Below are positions 10,217 to 21,655 of a DNA stretch of 64,000 bases, one piece after another. The notes under the pieces were generated by a model that did no database searches, was not told the origin of the DNA, and saw nothing but the letters and a program-made list of their open reading frames with translations. Every line of letters begins with the position of its first letter. Position 1 is the stretch's first letter. A program made the position numbers and the translations under genes. The stretch comes from Desmodesmus armatus (lineage: Eukaryota; Chlorophyta; Chlorophyceae; Sphaeropleales; Scenedesmaceae): positions 213,501-277,500 of the forward strand of contig VIIQ02000028.1 in NCBI GenBank assembly GCA_007449985.2. The letters are read 5' to 3'.

Positions 10217-13200
10217 ATTGCCTGCTGCTGTTGGAGCTCCTGCTGTGCCTGCAGATGCTTCAGCTGTGTGGCCAGGTTCACCACATCCTGCAGCGCAACC
10301 CTGTAAAAGAAGCGGCGCAGGACAATACTGAGCACCAAAAGCACATGATCAACTCCACGCGCCCTTGTGTCTATACATTATCCAATAGAGCGGCCCATCG
10401 CAACTGTCAGCTGCTGCCAGTTTTCGAAACAAGGTTACCCCAGCACCCACAACCTCCTGCAGACCTATGAGCAGTGACGCTCAAAATCAAACCACGACAA
10501 AACAATAAAGCAAGGTGCTGTCAAGCCCTGCCAGCTGAGCCCCCAGCATAGCACGCCTGGTTGCTGTACTGTCAGGGGCTGCACCTCCCACCCTGCAAGC
10601 AACTATGCAGGCCAAGCTATCTATTGATGGCATTGCAGCACTCTCACCTTGCTTCAGCTACCACCTGCACCAACCCTCCTTCCTCGACAGCAGCAGCGCC
10701 ACCAACACCATCAGCCGCAGTGCCTGCTGCCGCTGGCTGCATGTCTACAGCAGCAGCATCAAGCGCAGCAGCAGCTGCGCTGGTGTATGCATTGCCAGGC
10801 CCAAGGACAAACCCAAACACCATGGCTTTGCTGCACAACACCATGACAGCATCTGCCAAGCACTGCTCCTGCTGAGGCTGCTGCAGCTGCTGCTGCTGCC
10901 CGGTAGCCAGCCCATAGTCCTCACCCACCCTGCCTGCTGCTTCCTGTCCCTCCCTGCAATCCTGGCTGTTGCCCCAGCCCAACATCCCACCACTGTTCTG
11001 CTGTGTCATGGGGAGGTGGTACTGACTCAGTGGCAGCCTTTGCTCACTGCTGGGACCTCCGGTGACCAATCCTCCACTCAGGCCGCCGCTCCCGACCCCT
11101 GCTGCACTACCCAGCAACCCTCCCACACCCCCACTGCCTGGCATTCTGCTGTGCGGCCCTGCACTGCCATTGGCTAGAGACATGTGCTGGCCTGGCAATA
11201 CAAACCCCTGTGCAGGAGACACATCCACATCCCCTTGGGAGGCCTGAACAGCCCCACGCTGCTGCGTCTGTTGCTGGTGTGGGTGCGGTTGCTGCGGCAG
11301 CTGCTGCTGTTGTGTGTGCTGGTGCTGGGGTGGATAGGTATGTTGTGCCTGCTGTGCAGGCAGCTGTAGCTGTAGCAGCTGGGCCAACACAGTGAGCTCC
11401 TGTGTGTTGCAAAGTGCATCAGGCCACCATTGCTGTCGAGGCGCAAAGCAGCGCAGTTGCAGCTGCTGCCACAGCTCCCATGGGCAGGTTGGACCTTCAG
11501 GAAGGCTGACCACATCACCGCCTTCAGCGCCAGAGCCTCCACCACCAGCCCCGCCACCTGCAGCTGCTGCTGTTGCACCGTCCTCCACCTCCTGCTGCTG
11601 CTGCTGCTGCGCCGCGCTATTGCTGCCATCATCGACGCCACCGGCAGCTGCTGCGGCGGCGGCAACAGCTGCTGTCGCCGCTGTCGGTGCGCTGCCAGGC
11701 CTGTCGATGCTGCCCCGCACCGTGTGTGTAACACCAGCAGCTCCAACACCGGCAGCAGCAGCTGCCACAGCGAGCTGCAGCAGCAGGCCAGCCAGCACCG
11801 GCCACCAGTGAGCCACTAGCCCTGCACCAGCACTGCTAGCTACCAATCCTCCTGGTGACCAGCAGGGTCCTGCTGCTGCTATTGCTATTGCTGCTGCTTC
11901 AGGCTGTGCTGCATCGAGGTGACACAGCAACCCCCGCACTGCCGCAGCAGTGCAGCTGTGGCAATGACCGGCCACCTGGACAAGACCTGCAAGGCACAGC
12001 ACAGCATAGCACATACACACAACTGTTAACCACATCACCCAATCGGTCCCAGTTATGCCTACAACTCTGGGGACACAGTTATGGCTGCTGGTGCATTGAT
12101 GTGCGAGGTGAGATGAGAGCGCCAGTCCGGTGAGCTCCTGCTGCCATGCTGCAGACCCATGCTGTGACCAAGGACATGGACCACCTCAGCCCCCTCGACT
12201 GCACATGTGGTCTGTGCTGATACCAGCTATGCTTCCAACATGCAGAGGTAGCCTCAGCGACGCTGGGAGGGAAGGCACAGGCGCATGGGGGAGGGGGGGG
12301 GTGCGTCGTCAACCCATCCACCCGAGACTGTGCATCCCTGCCCATCCTGCCGACAGGACCACTGGCAATGAAACAAGCAGCAGAAATGTAGCTGGCATGC
12401 TGCTGCAACAATGCACATGCAGCGCTGGATTCACCTTCACAGTTGCCACCTACCTTCAACCGCTCCTAGCGCCCAAGGGTCCACCGCCAGCACCTCCTCA
12501 CACACTGTGACATAGCTGTGCACGGCAGCAGCATGCTCCACTGCTGCTGCTGCTGACACCCCAGCACCCGCAGCGTCAGCATCAGCAGCATCGTCTGAGT
12601 GTGTCGAGGTCACACCCCCTTGCTGCTGCTCAACAGGGGGCTGCACATCCTCCATGTCATGCCCACTGTCTCCACTGTCACTGCTGTCTTCATGTTCATG
12701 TTTATGGCCATGAACTCCGTTCATGCCATGCACGCCTTGCCCACCACCTGCCCTTGGCTGCGGCACAGCAGCAGCCGCTGCTTGCAGTGCCTGTGGCTCT
12801 ACCAGTAGGGCCCACAGGCTGAGCAGCTCTGGTGTCATGCCGCTGGCTGCTGCTGCTGTCGCTGCCACTGCCACTGCCTCTGCGCGCCGGCCAGTGACAA
12901 CCAGCAAGTGACACATCAGCAACACGGGGTGGGAGGCTCCGGGTGCCACACGCAGCACACGCTGTACAGGGGACACAGCAGCAGTGACAGAAACACAAAC
13001 CGCGGCAGGCAATAGTCTGTCAGGCAACCCCAGAATGCTCCCACAGCACAGCAGGAACCCCCTCCCCCCAACATGCAGATAGTCACCAATGTGCTGTTGT
13101 GAGTCAGCAGAGGCCGCCTCTTACTCCTAATGAGTAGCATTTGCTCTCTGTGTGCCATCACCACTGGACTCGGTGCACAGTGGGTGCAGTGTGTCATCAT

Positions 13201-15590
13201 CATGGCAGTGCATTGTTGCGCTACATAACACCCCACACACGGAAACACACTTTGCACGATCACCCTGTCATCATGACACCGACATCGTGTACCTGCTCGA
13301 TGCAACTTATGTGTACAACACAGGGGGCTCCATCCCAAAGACAGGCAGCACTCCTGCTAGCAGCTGCATCACTGCTCACCATCAGGCTTGCCTCCAGATC
13401 TGCTGCTGCATCTCCCACTGCTGCAGGCACGTCGTCAGCACCTCCAAAGCTCTGTGACAGACCGCCTGTTGCAGCTGCAGCAGAGCCCAGCTGAGACCCT
13501 GCCTGGCTGCCTAAAGCCTGAAGGGGTGCCAAGGGCACTTGAAGTGGCCCCAGCAGGTTTGCGGAGGTGGAGAGCTGGCTGCTGCTGCTGGCCTGCAGTG
13601 CCAGGACTTGCTGGAACCTGCAGGAAACAGGTGGAGGCAGCATGGTGGCAGTTTACAAGCAACAGCCACGGCTGGGGGGTCTTTACTATGCTGTCATGCA
13701 AGCCATGGAACGAATGTAGGATACGGGGCCAGACAAAGAAGTGTGAACGGCTTGCCACTGTACTGGGTCTGCTACAGTGGCGCCGGCAGCTGAACACATT
13801 CACACACTGCCCCGGCATCAAACAGAGAGCCCCCCTCACCACGCCCGGTGCTTGATGAGTGCTGTGATCCAACCCAGGTGGAGGGCAAAGGGGCTGCTAC
13901 TGCCTGCACCTGTGACGTAGCCCTTGCCCTCCTCATGTGTTATCAACTCCAGCGCAGCACCAGACCCAGACTGTACATATGGCAGGCAGACACAGCATGC
14001 ATATAAGCAACGTGTGGTCCAAGTAATGATGCCGAACACTCCCACAGGAATATGGAACGCATGAACATTGATCAGCAGACGCATGCCCAAACATGCAGCC
14101 AGCTTGAGCACTTTGACAGACACATGCGGGCTGACTGTGGGCCACCACCATGCCGTCCTGACTCACGTGCTTCCAGGCGTGCAGGATGAGCTCAAGCTGC
14201 GCTGTCTGCCTCAGCGCAGGCGTCTGCGCGATCAGCACCGCACTGCGCCGCAACAGCCGCTTCACCTGCAGCCAACACAGCAGCAGCAGGCACAACAAGT
14301 ATGACTTAGCAGTGTGTGCAGGCAGTCTCTGGCCCAAGCAAGACAGCAGAAGCTGGTGCAGGATGCATGTTTGCATGTCTGCATGACCTGCTGACATCTT
14401 ATGCACACCATCATCACCACCGCACTGAAGCCATATCAGGACTCTTCGTCCCCTATTGGTATTGTCAATTTCAGCATTCAGGACAAGACGAGCGGAGGCA
14501 AGAATGACTGTGAAAGCTGCATGGCTCATCGCCTTTTCACCTGGTCCTGTGGTGCTCCATGCTGCAGCAGCAGCTCCAAGGCGGCCCACAGCACATGCAC
14601 CAGGCGCACCAGCTCCTCACCACCCCTAGTGGCCAACCCTAGCTGCTCAGCACCGGGGGGCTGCAGGAAGCAGGCAGTGGCAAGGTACAGGCAGAAGAGC
14701 ATGGCAGCAACACCAACCTTGCCAGCATGCAGGTAAAGGCCAACTGACACCAGGCTGGGGTTTTTTTTAATGCAAAGGCTCCCAATGTGCAGCACTTTCA
14801 AATCAATGAAATCAAGGACAGGTAGCGAGGACAGGCACTGCTGGTTGTTGCAGTAATTGCAGTCGTCAAGGCGATGTTGGCTGCTGGCTGGTGCCGCTAA
14901 CTGCTATCACAATCACCTGCCATCACATCCAATAAGCGCACACAATGATCACACACAAACTGCTGCTGTACCATTGAGCTGACAGTAACATAGACAGCAT
15001 GTTGTTGATGCAAAGCCTGAGATGCATGTTCCTGGTGGATAATCCCCAGTGGCCTCCAGGTAGTGAGTCAACTGGTGCCAGCCTTACCAGTGCTGCCAGC
15101 AGCGTTCCAGCTGCCCCAGCTGCTGTGCAGTAGTCTGCATCCAACAGGCTGTTAGTCATCAGGGCCAGGAGGTTGCGCCTGTGCTGACCACGGATCTGGG
15201 CGCAAGGGTGGAACAGGTTGCAGCAAACAGCACATGTCTGGCTGATGATCAACAAGCATCAGCAACACTGGAACCATCAGCCGCTCAGACAAGATTCCTA
15301 CCAAGCAGTGCTGAACATGCCTGCAGAGATCGGCTCTGTCAGCGCGTGCTGTACGCGCTCCCACTATAAGTTGGGTGTTGGGTGGACACCCTCTCGCAGC
15401 CATGGGCCACAAGCGATAACAACCACCTGCTCACCCTTTGTAGGTTTGGGTACAGCTCCTCGACCCAATCAGGCAGCAGCGATGCCCTTGCACGTGACCC
15501 TGATCGTGCTCCAGGCGCTGCTGCCTCCCCCTGAGCCCCATCAGCGTCCTGCATGTCAACATCCTCTGCTGCTGCCTCAACACCTGCCAT
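9207..15590 (-). CDS. TAF1A-like subunit of RNA polymerase I factor SL1/TIF-IB (tentative)
   Basis: The homologous protein helps SL1 recruit Pol I to rDNA promoters in the nucleolus. Exons that join in phase: 15,435-15,590 (ATG at 15,590), 15,088-15,195, 14,541-14,717, 14,167-14,265, 13,840-13,970, 13,380-13,617, 12,454-12,961, 10,648-11,986. Then come a poly-Gln exon starting at 10,300 and a last exon at 9,207-9,555. The N-terminal half is helical and repeat-like. The best match to TAF1A is in exon 8: RQQWWPDAL, then CSKAMVFGFVLGPGNAY, which correspond to the family's C-terminal WWP motif and Lys/Gly-rich helix. I made this match from memory of the family, not by alignment. The Ala, Gln and Gly insertions and the C-terminal Gln-rich extension make it far longer than animal TAF1A (about 450 residues). 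The junction between exons 9 and 10 is unresolved: a weak GTGGGC donor would fit, or the gene could end at a stop at 9,994. Confidence 0.5.
10183..10215 (-). repeat. (CTG)11 microsatellite encoding poly-Gln
   Basis: Eleven CTG units on the plus strand read as an uninterrupted Gln-11 run in the ninth exon of the TAF1A-like gene. Further imperfect Gln runs follow at about 10,015-10,070. Confidence 0.85.
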
Positions 15591-16683
15591 GCCACCAAGT
15601 GGCTCAGAGGGCAGCTATCAAGGCATTGCACGGCTCAGAAGAGATTGCATGAGCGTCGGCAGCATTTGCTGCTGCAGGGCTGCCTGTTGTGCTGCTTCTG
15701 CTGGTCACCTGCCGTGGCTGTTGCAAGGGGCGACACCGCTCAGTCGAAAAGCATAGGATTGAAGACGAAACGAAATTTGCGCCCCACACTTCACAAGTTA
15801 CAGACAGGTTGCGTTGGGTTTCAAACTGCAACAGATACTGCACACGGTAGGGGGTAAGTTGCGCCCATCATATCTCATTGTGGTGGAGCAAAATTCTTCC
15901 GAGGATAAATCGTACTAATACAGGCCAGGCCTCCTGGGTTGCCTTGGACTGCAGCATGTGGGGATGTCCAATGATACAATGGCACCAGCTTTCACGACTG
16001 ACGGCATAGAAAACGAGGCGTCAGTCGCTTTTGTATGCTTGTCCAGTCAGTAATGAGGTCCCCGCACACATCAGCAGATTATGGATGTGCAGCAGTGCTA
16101 CAGCCTTGCAGCACTCCTTCACATATGTGATCCCAACACCACTGCTTTGGTTTCAAGCTGATAACAAAAGAAGCAGCATCAATCCTCTCACAAAGTTGGA
16201 GCGAGGTTGGTGGTGCGACTCAGTTGATGGGTCAACGCTGGCAGCTTGGATGCCACAGCCCCAATTGGGCCTACCAGAACTGTGCCACACTTAATTTTAA
16301 ACAGAGTTTGCGCAACACATAATCTGTCCCCAACCAACCTGTAACCAATTCTGTAACATCCGCGCGCAGTGAGCCGGCTCCCGATCTGGATCCGTTCACC
16401 CACACCAGTCACGAGTTATGCATTGTGTGCTGTTTCAAACGCTGGTTCTGCCTGCATTCTTGTGAACCACTTACCTATCGGCCCGTCCCATATTCTCGCA
16501 GTGGGACGGATTTACTACAGTGCACATAGTTTGAGCGTAAGAAAAGTATTGTAGCTGTCCTGTATCGTTTTCTTGCGTCTTCTATTCCTCCATGGTCCAC
16601 ACCGGCTACTGACCACTTGACAGGAAATCGTGAGCAGCAGCAGACCGGCACGGACCAAGAGCCGCACACGTCCAGCAAGCCTG
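15591..16683. promoter_or_regulatory. divergent intergenic region, probable promoters of the TAF1A-like and START genes
   Basis: About 1.1 kb separate the minus-strand ATG at 15,590 from the plus-strand ATG at 16,684. The stretch is less GC-rich than the exons and contains no ORF with protein-like composition. A possible 5'-UTR splice acceptor (CCACTTGACAG) lies at about 16,614-16,624. No clear TATA box was found. Confidence 0.4.
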
Positions 16684-19070
16684 ATGAAAACCAAGCAGCA
16701 TTTTGTCACAATGACGGCAGCTGAGAACGATATTGGCTCCCCTTGTGATGTGGACGAGGCAACTGACTTGGCAGTCAAGGTTGTTGAAAGCATGCCTCAC
16801 AAGCAGAAGGAGCAGGGCTTTGACTATGCAGGAAGCATCCTGAACCACCCGCAGCTCAGCCACGAGGAGAAGCACTCGCTCCTGTGGGTGCTGGCGCAGT
16901 CCCCCGCCTTCCACACCCTCATCCCCCACAGCATCATTGATGACGGTGTGCATGAACTGCCAGAGTGGAAGCACTGCAGCAGCAGCAGGTAGGGTGGCCT
17001 TTTGAACTGCAGCAACAGCAGCAGCAGCAGTAGCAGCAGCAGCGGCAGCAGCAGCAGCAACCCAAACCTGATGCAAGGCGTAAAAGCTCAGCAGGATGTA
17101 ATGGTCACTAGTGTGGCAACACTAATAAAAATGCAACCAGCCTGGCGCTGCTGCTGTTCATTCCACAGGCAGCCCATGAACACAGTGCCAGCCTCTCAAC
17201 TGCCACCTGCCCCCTGATATGTACACCCACAAGCTCAATGACTGCCCCTGCTGAAACTACACAACTACAGCTGTGAATGCTCATGCGCTGACTGACATCG
17301 CCACCTGTGCATGCACTTGACTGGCTGTGCAGTGTGCTTGGCCTGGACGTGTCCCGCCAGGAGCCTGTTGCACCTGAGCGTGTTCACAAGATGCGGGGCA
17401 TCACCACAGTGCCAGTCAGCGCAGAGGTGAGGGGATGCATGCCGTAACGCAGGCTGCTGGTCTACAGTGTGTTAAGGCTCTTCATAATCATGGAGCATAG
17501 AATGGGAATGCATACCACCCAGTCAGGCTGCATGCCAGACTATATACTGCCCAGTCAACACCTTGACAGCTGCCTGAATAGTCAGCAGCATGCCTGTGTG
17601 GCACCTTGTTGTTGTCGACCCCATCAAATCACCCGGCAGACAAATAGCCGCTTTGCTCGCTTCATGCTATCTGCTGCAGGTCACGTTTGACCTTGTGACG
17701 GAGTTCAAGGAGATGCAGAAGTGGGATGCCATGCTGCTCAGCCTGGACGTGCTGGACGAGCAGATCAAGGCATACCCCATCACACACACGGGTGCATTCA
17801 TCAGCACATATGGCGTGCCAGGTAGGCTTGATCAACTGCAGCTGGTGCCCCTCCTGGTGCAACGTCCTTGGCCGAGACCTCTCAAACCCAGTAGCCACTT
17901 GGCTTGGCTCTTCATACTGAAACCACTCTCCAGTAACGCCTGTTCCTCATTCACAAGAACCTCTGGACTGCATAACAATCTTCGGGCAGTGCGGCAGCAA
18001 GACAGTGGTATCCCAGCTCAACACACCGTATGTCTTTGTGTCCCTGCTGCTGCAGCGGGCATGTCATGGCTGTTCAACGACCGCCAGTTCCTGTGTCGCG
18101 CCGTGGGTGTAGCCTTCCCAGACGGCAGCCGTGCCCTAGCTGTCTACTCGCCGCCTGACGGTACCTACCCCGGTGACCCAGGCATCACCAAGGCACGCAC
18201 CATCCGCGCACACATGGGTGTGTCTGGCTACGTGGTCAGCCCATACGCGGGCGAGGAACGCACCTATCTGGGCTGCGACAAGTGCCAAATCACCATGGTG
18301 CTGCAGGTGGACCCGAGGGTGAGCAGCAGCTGCAGACAGAATGTAAAGCGCGATGCTTGCACGATGACACGGCTGCATGCTGGGAACAGCAGTGACCAGC
18401 CCAGCTGGGGGGTTGAGGATGTCCAAGAACACCGATGATTCAATTGGTAGTGTTTCTATTGCAGACGTTTGCTCCCCTAGTCCATTGATGACGTATCTGA
18501 ATCACTCCACTCATCCTGTGGCAGCAGCACCAATGCTAGCCAGTAAGAGCAAGGCACAGAGCAGCACACACAGTTGCCAATCTGGGGTCATGCAGGCCGC
18601 TTGCAGTAAGGGCCTTACAAGGTGCATTGTTGGTTTTGGCACCCTAGCAGAGTCGCATCCAGCCACTCAATAACTGATGATACCCTGAATGGGTAGCCTA
18701 TGTCCCCATCGACATGCTTGCCCGTTGCGTACAAGTGCCCTACATGTCCTGTACTGCGGGGTGCTGGACTTTCTCTCACCGTTACAACCCAACTGTGCTG
18801 GGTGCACGTACAGGGTGGTGTGCCTCTGCCGTGTACAACACCGTGCACATGATGATGCCCATGAACCTGCAGCGCATCAAGATGGCAGCAGTACGGCTCA
18901 AGCCAGCAGAGGTGCAGGAGATACACAGGCGGCAGGCAGCACTACTGGCAGCATCAAAGGCAGCAGCAGCAGCAGCTGGCAGCAACGCAGCGGCAGCTGA
19001 AGACAAGGCAGCTGATCAGCTGCAGGGCATTTCCCTGACGCAGCACAAGCAGCAGCAGCCCAAGCAGTGA
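16684..19070 (+). CDS. START-domain (StAR-related lipid transfer) protein
   Basis: START domains bind a sterol or phospholipid in a helix-grip pocket. Exon 1 runs 16,684-16,988 and ends on an AG|GTAGGG donor. Exon 2 is 17,333-17,426, exon 3 is 17,680-17,821 and exon 4 is 18,056-18,318; all of these join in phase. The last exon starts at 18,814 and stops at 19,068-19,070. START hallmarks are TEFKEMQKWDAML, LFNDRQFLCRAVG with its Trp/Arg-type core, RTIRAHMGVSGYVV and CQITMVLQVDPR, followed by the C-terminal helix region VYNTVHMMMPMN. The C-terminus is an Ala-rich coiled stretch. An intervening exon between 18,319 and 18,813 is needed because the phases do not close; a candidate near 18,677-18,724 reads PEWVAYVPIDMLARC. 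An in-frame GTG lies upstream at 16,630, and I prefer the ATG. Ligand and location are unknown; no signal peptide or transmembrane segment is visible. Confidence 0.75.
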
Positions 19071-20625
19071 CAGCTTGAGTCGTAACTGAGGTGTAGTTAT
19101 AGGGGTGGTGCCTCACAATGCTCAACCCACTAGGCACATGGCTGGCTGCTTTCATGCACTTGAAGTGCAGCATCTCGGCGCACCCACGCACTCATGCCCC
19201 CTTTATGTTGCGCTCATGAAGTTGCTATAGTTTGCTATATGTTTGGCACAAGCAGGGTTAGGAGGGTGCAGATGTAGCAATGTAGACAGCAGTGGATTGG
19301 ATTAGGGTCAGACATTTGCCAATGCTGACAGGAAGTCTTGTAGGATGCTGGTTGCTGCCAGTCTGGCAGGCCCAGTGCTGCCGCAGTGTGCAGGCATGCT
19401 CTGGTAGGCAGCGCAAGTGTGGTGTCACAGCACCAGCTTTGAGATTGATTGCATGCGGTAAGCGTGTGTGTATGTGTACGTGCCTCCCACACCACCTGGT
19501 TTGTGTGTGGTGGGGGAGGGGTGGATGGAGACTGACTCGTGCTGTGTGTGCGTGCATGTGTGCGTGCGTGTGTGCGTGCGTGTGTATGTTTGACGGAGAC
19601 TGACTCAGGGCTGTGTGTGCATGTGTGCACGTGTTTCATATCAGGCTGGTAGGTTGCATCCCATCCATACCTCAGCTGAAGGCGGCTGGTTTCAAGGCTA
19701 TATGAAGCGCAATTGTGTTTTCAGCACCGACCAGTGGCAGCAGCAGGCAATTGTAGGCTGGTTGCAGAGGCTCTGTGTGGGTGCGTGTGGTTCAGGCGTG
19801 GTGTTTTGCTCTCCAAACGACAGCCTTTGGCCAAAGCTGACCAACACACACTTTTGGAAGATGTATAGAATGTGGTGTGCACGTTGTGGCTAGCCTAGTG
19901 CCGGTTGGACAGCCGCCATGCTGTTGAGACTTTGGCATGCACTGGCGTACGAAGCCTGGATGTGTGGCGGGGTTTAGGGGCGGGGTTGCTACATGGCCCT
20001 TCACGCCTTTGCTGGGCATAGGCATCCTGCCATGGTCCTGCAAGAGTGTGCTGTCAGTGCTGCTGCAGTACGGCTTCCTCAAACGAGTGGGGCTTGCGGC
20101 TGCTTTCTATTGTTCCCTTCAGAGAGTGTGGCGGCTGTTCTTGCAACAAGGAGAGAATGTGCCTGTCTGCTGCTGCGTTGGTTGCTTGTGTGCTGGCCCC
20201 GCAGCGGAGGGGTACAGCCTGTTGTGTGAGATTGTTGGCCACTATTCATGCCCTCTGCAGTGGGTGGCTGACGATCGATGCAGCCACCAGCATGCACAGC
20301 AGGGTCGACCTCTGGCCACATCTGGGTGAAGACTGGAGGAGGTTGGGGCTTTTTTTGCATGGTGAAAGATGGGGCGCTTTTGTGCTGCAGCTGTGCCTTT
20401 GCTCCCAGTCAAGTATTGTGGTGGCTGCTTCCTGGGCATCGCTCCTGGAGGCTGCCTGCCAGTGACAGGCACTGTCAGGGGGACAGCGCCTGGAGGGTGT
20501 CAGAACAAGGCATGTTTGTGTACAGCGCTGCAGATTAGGTCAGCCTGCTTACTTACCTATACACCATCCGTGTTGGGGAGGCAGGTTTGGAAGGCCTGAC
20601 CAGCAGCAAAGTCTGTCCGTCACCA
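19071..20625 (+). other. probable 3' flank of the START gene with a TG-rich tract
   Basis: No ORF here has convincing protein composition. A GTGTGCGTGCGTG-type microsatellite spans about 19,545-19,635. The next TGTAA on the plus strand is at 20,626-20,630, so a long 3' UTR is possible but unproven. Confidence 0.35.
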
Positions 20626-20630
20626 TGTAA
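20626..20630 (+). terminator. candidate TGTAA poly(A) motif of the START gene
   Basis: This TGTAA lies 1.56 kb after the START stop codon. No earlier TGTAA was found downstream of the stop. The distance makes the assignment weak. Confidence 0.25.
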
Positions 20631-21451
20631 TGTGCAATATGACAGGGAGGTGTGATCAGGACAGGTCATCTCGCACGAAAACCAGCTGCTTGAACATCCC
20701 TATAGACTCTGTACTCTTACTGGGTTTGAAATGGAAACCCAGCCTTTGAACAGTGTTACAGGTCCCACACATGAGTGCCTAGGACAGCCTGTTACACCTG
20801 TGCTGCTTGATCAATCACATAGCAGTAAACCACAGATGATACACTGAGCTCAATGGACAGATCAAGCAGACACATCAGGGGCGAAGTGCTGCCTCCTTAC
20901 AAACAATGGTCAACAAACAAGCTGCAAGAGATGCTTCACAAATCCTGCCTGTGCTGCTCCACAAGCCCACCCGCACATATCCAGTGCAAAACCACCACCC
21001 TGGCAGCATCATGCACCACATCTGCAACACAACCACTTTCAAACTGTTCCACTGAAACAGCCACGGTGCCGAAGGGCACATGCAGCAGCAGAGCCAACAT
21101 GAGCAACATCCCAAGCACATGTGTTGGTTGGGATTGGCTTTGCAGCCAGCACGTCTCACAGTGCCACCCACATGTGTACCGTACACACCTGCATGCGCTG
21201 GGATCGTCAGTATCCACACACATTGCTGCAGCTGCAGCTGCAGTACGTCGTACACCGGCCCGGGCACAACTGCTCAACTGCTGCCAGTCACAAGCTGCAT
21301 GCAGCTGGCCAGAGAAGTTCGACTATTAGCTGCACGAAGCTATCAGCAAAAATCAAATCAAATTGCCAGATGGCGCTTCCTATGCAAAAATGAAATTGTT
21401 TGTAAGCGGGGGCATGTCGGGCCCAGATGGGCCTCTGTGTGCTGGCCAGAC

Positions 21452-21456
21452 TTACA
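21452..21456 (-). terminator. TGTAA poly(A) motif of the minus-strand unknown gene
   Basis: TGTAA on the minus strand lies 200 nt beyond the stop at 21,656, a typical spacing for algal 3' UTRs. Confidence 0.5.
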
Positions 21457-21655
21457 GCCGTACTACATGAGCAGAACCTGCTGACAGCACAGTGGTGGGG
21501 CCTGCACGCGCCTGCCCGCCCATGCCGTACACAACTGGTCATGCAAACACGCCCGCTGAAGCTGAAATGCGACAGCGGTGCTGTGCACTAGCAAAGCCAC
21601 ACAAGAATGCAGCGCCTGGCGGCAAAACCACCACGCGCATACAGGCCGCAACGCG

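Noticed and set aside
10644..15590. TCF25-type identity for the minus-strand gene
   Set aside because: The helical repeats look similar at first, but the WWP and Lys/Gly motifs fit TAF1A and the typical TCF25 repeat core is absent.
18319..18740. U12-type AT-AC intron in the START gene
   Set aside because: The acceptor-like AC is present, but the donor is GTGAGC, a U2 type. As far as I recall, U12 splicing is lost in Chlamydomonas. A missing base or another exon is simpler.
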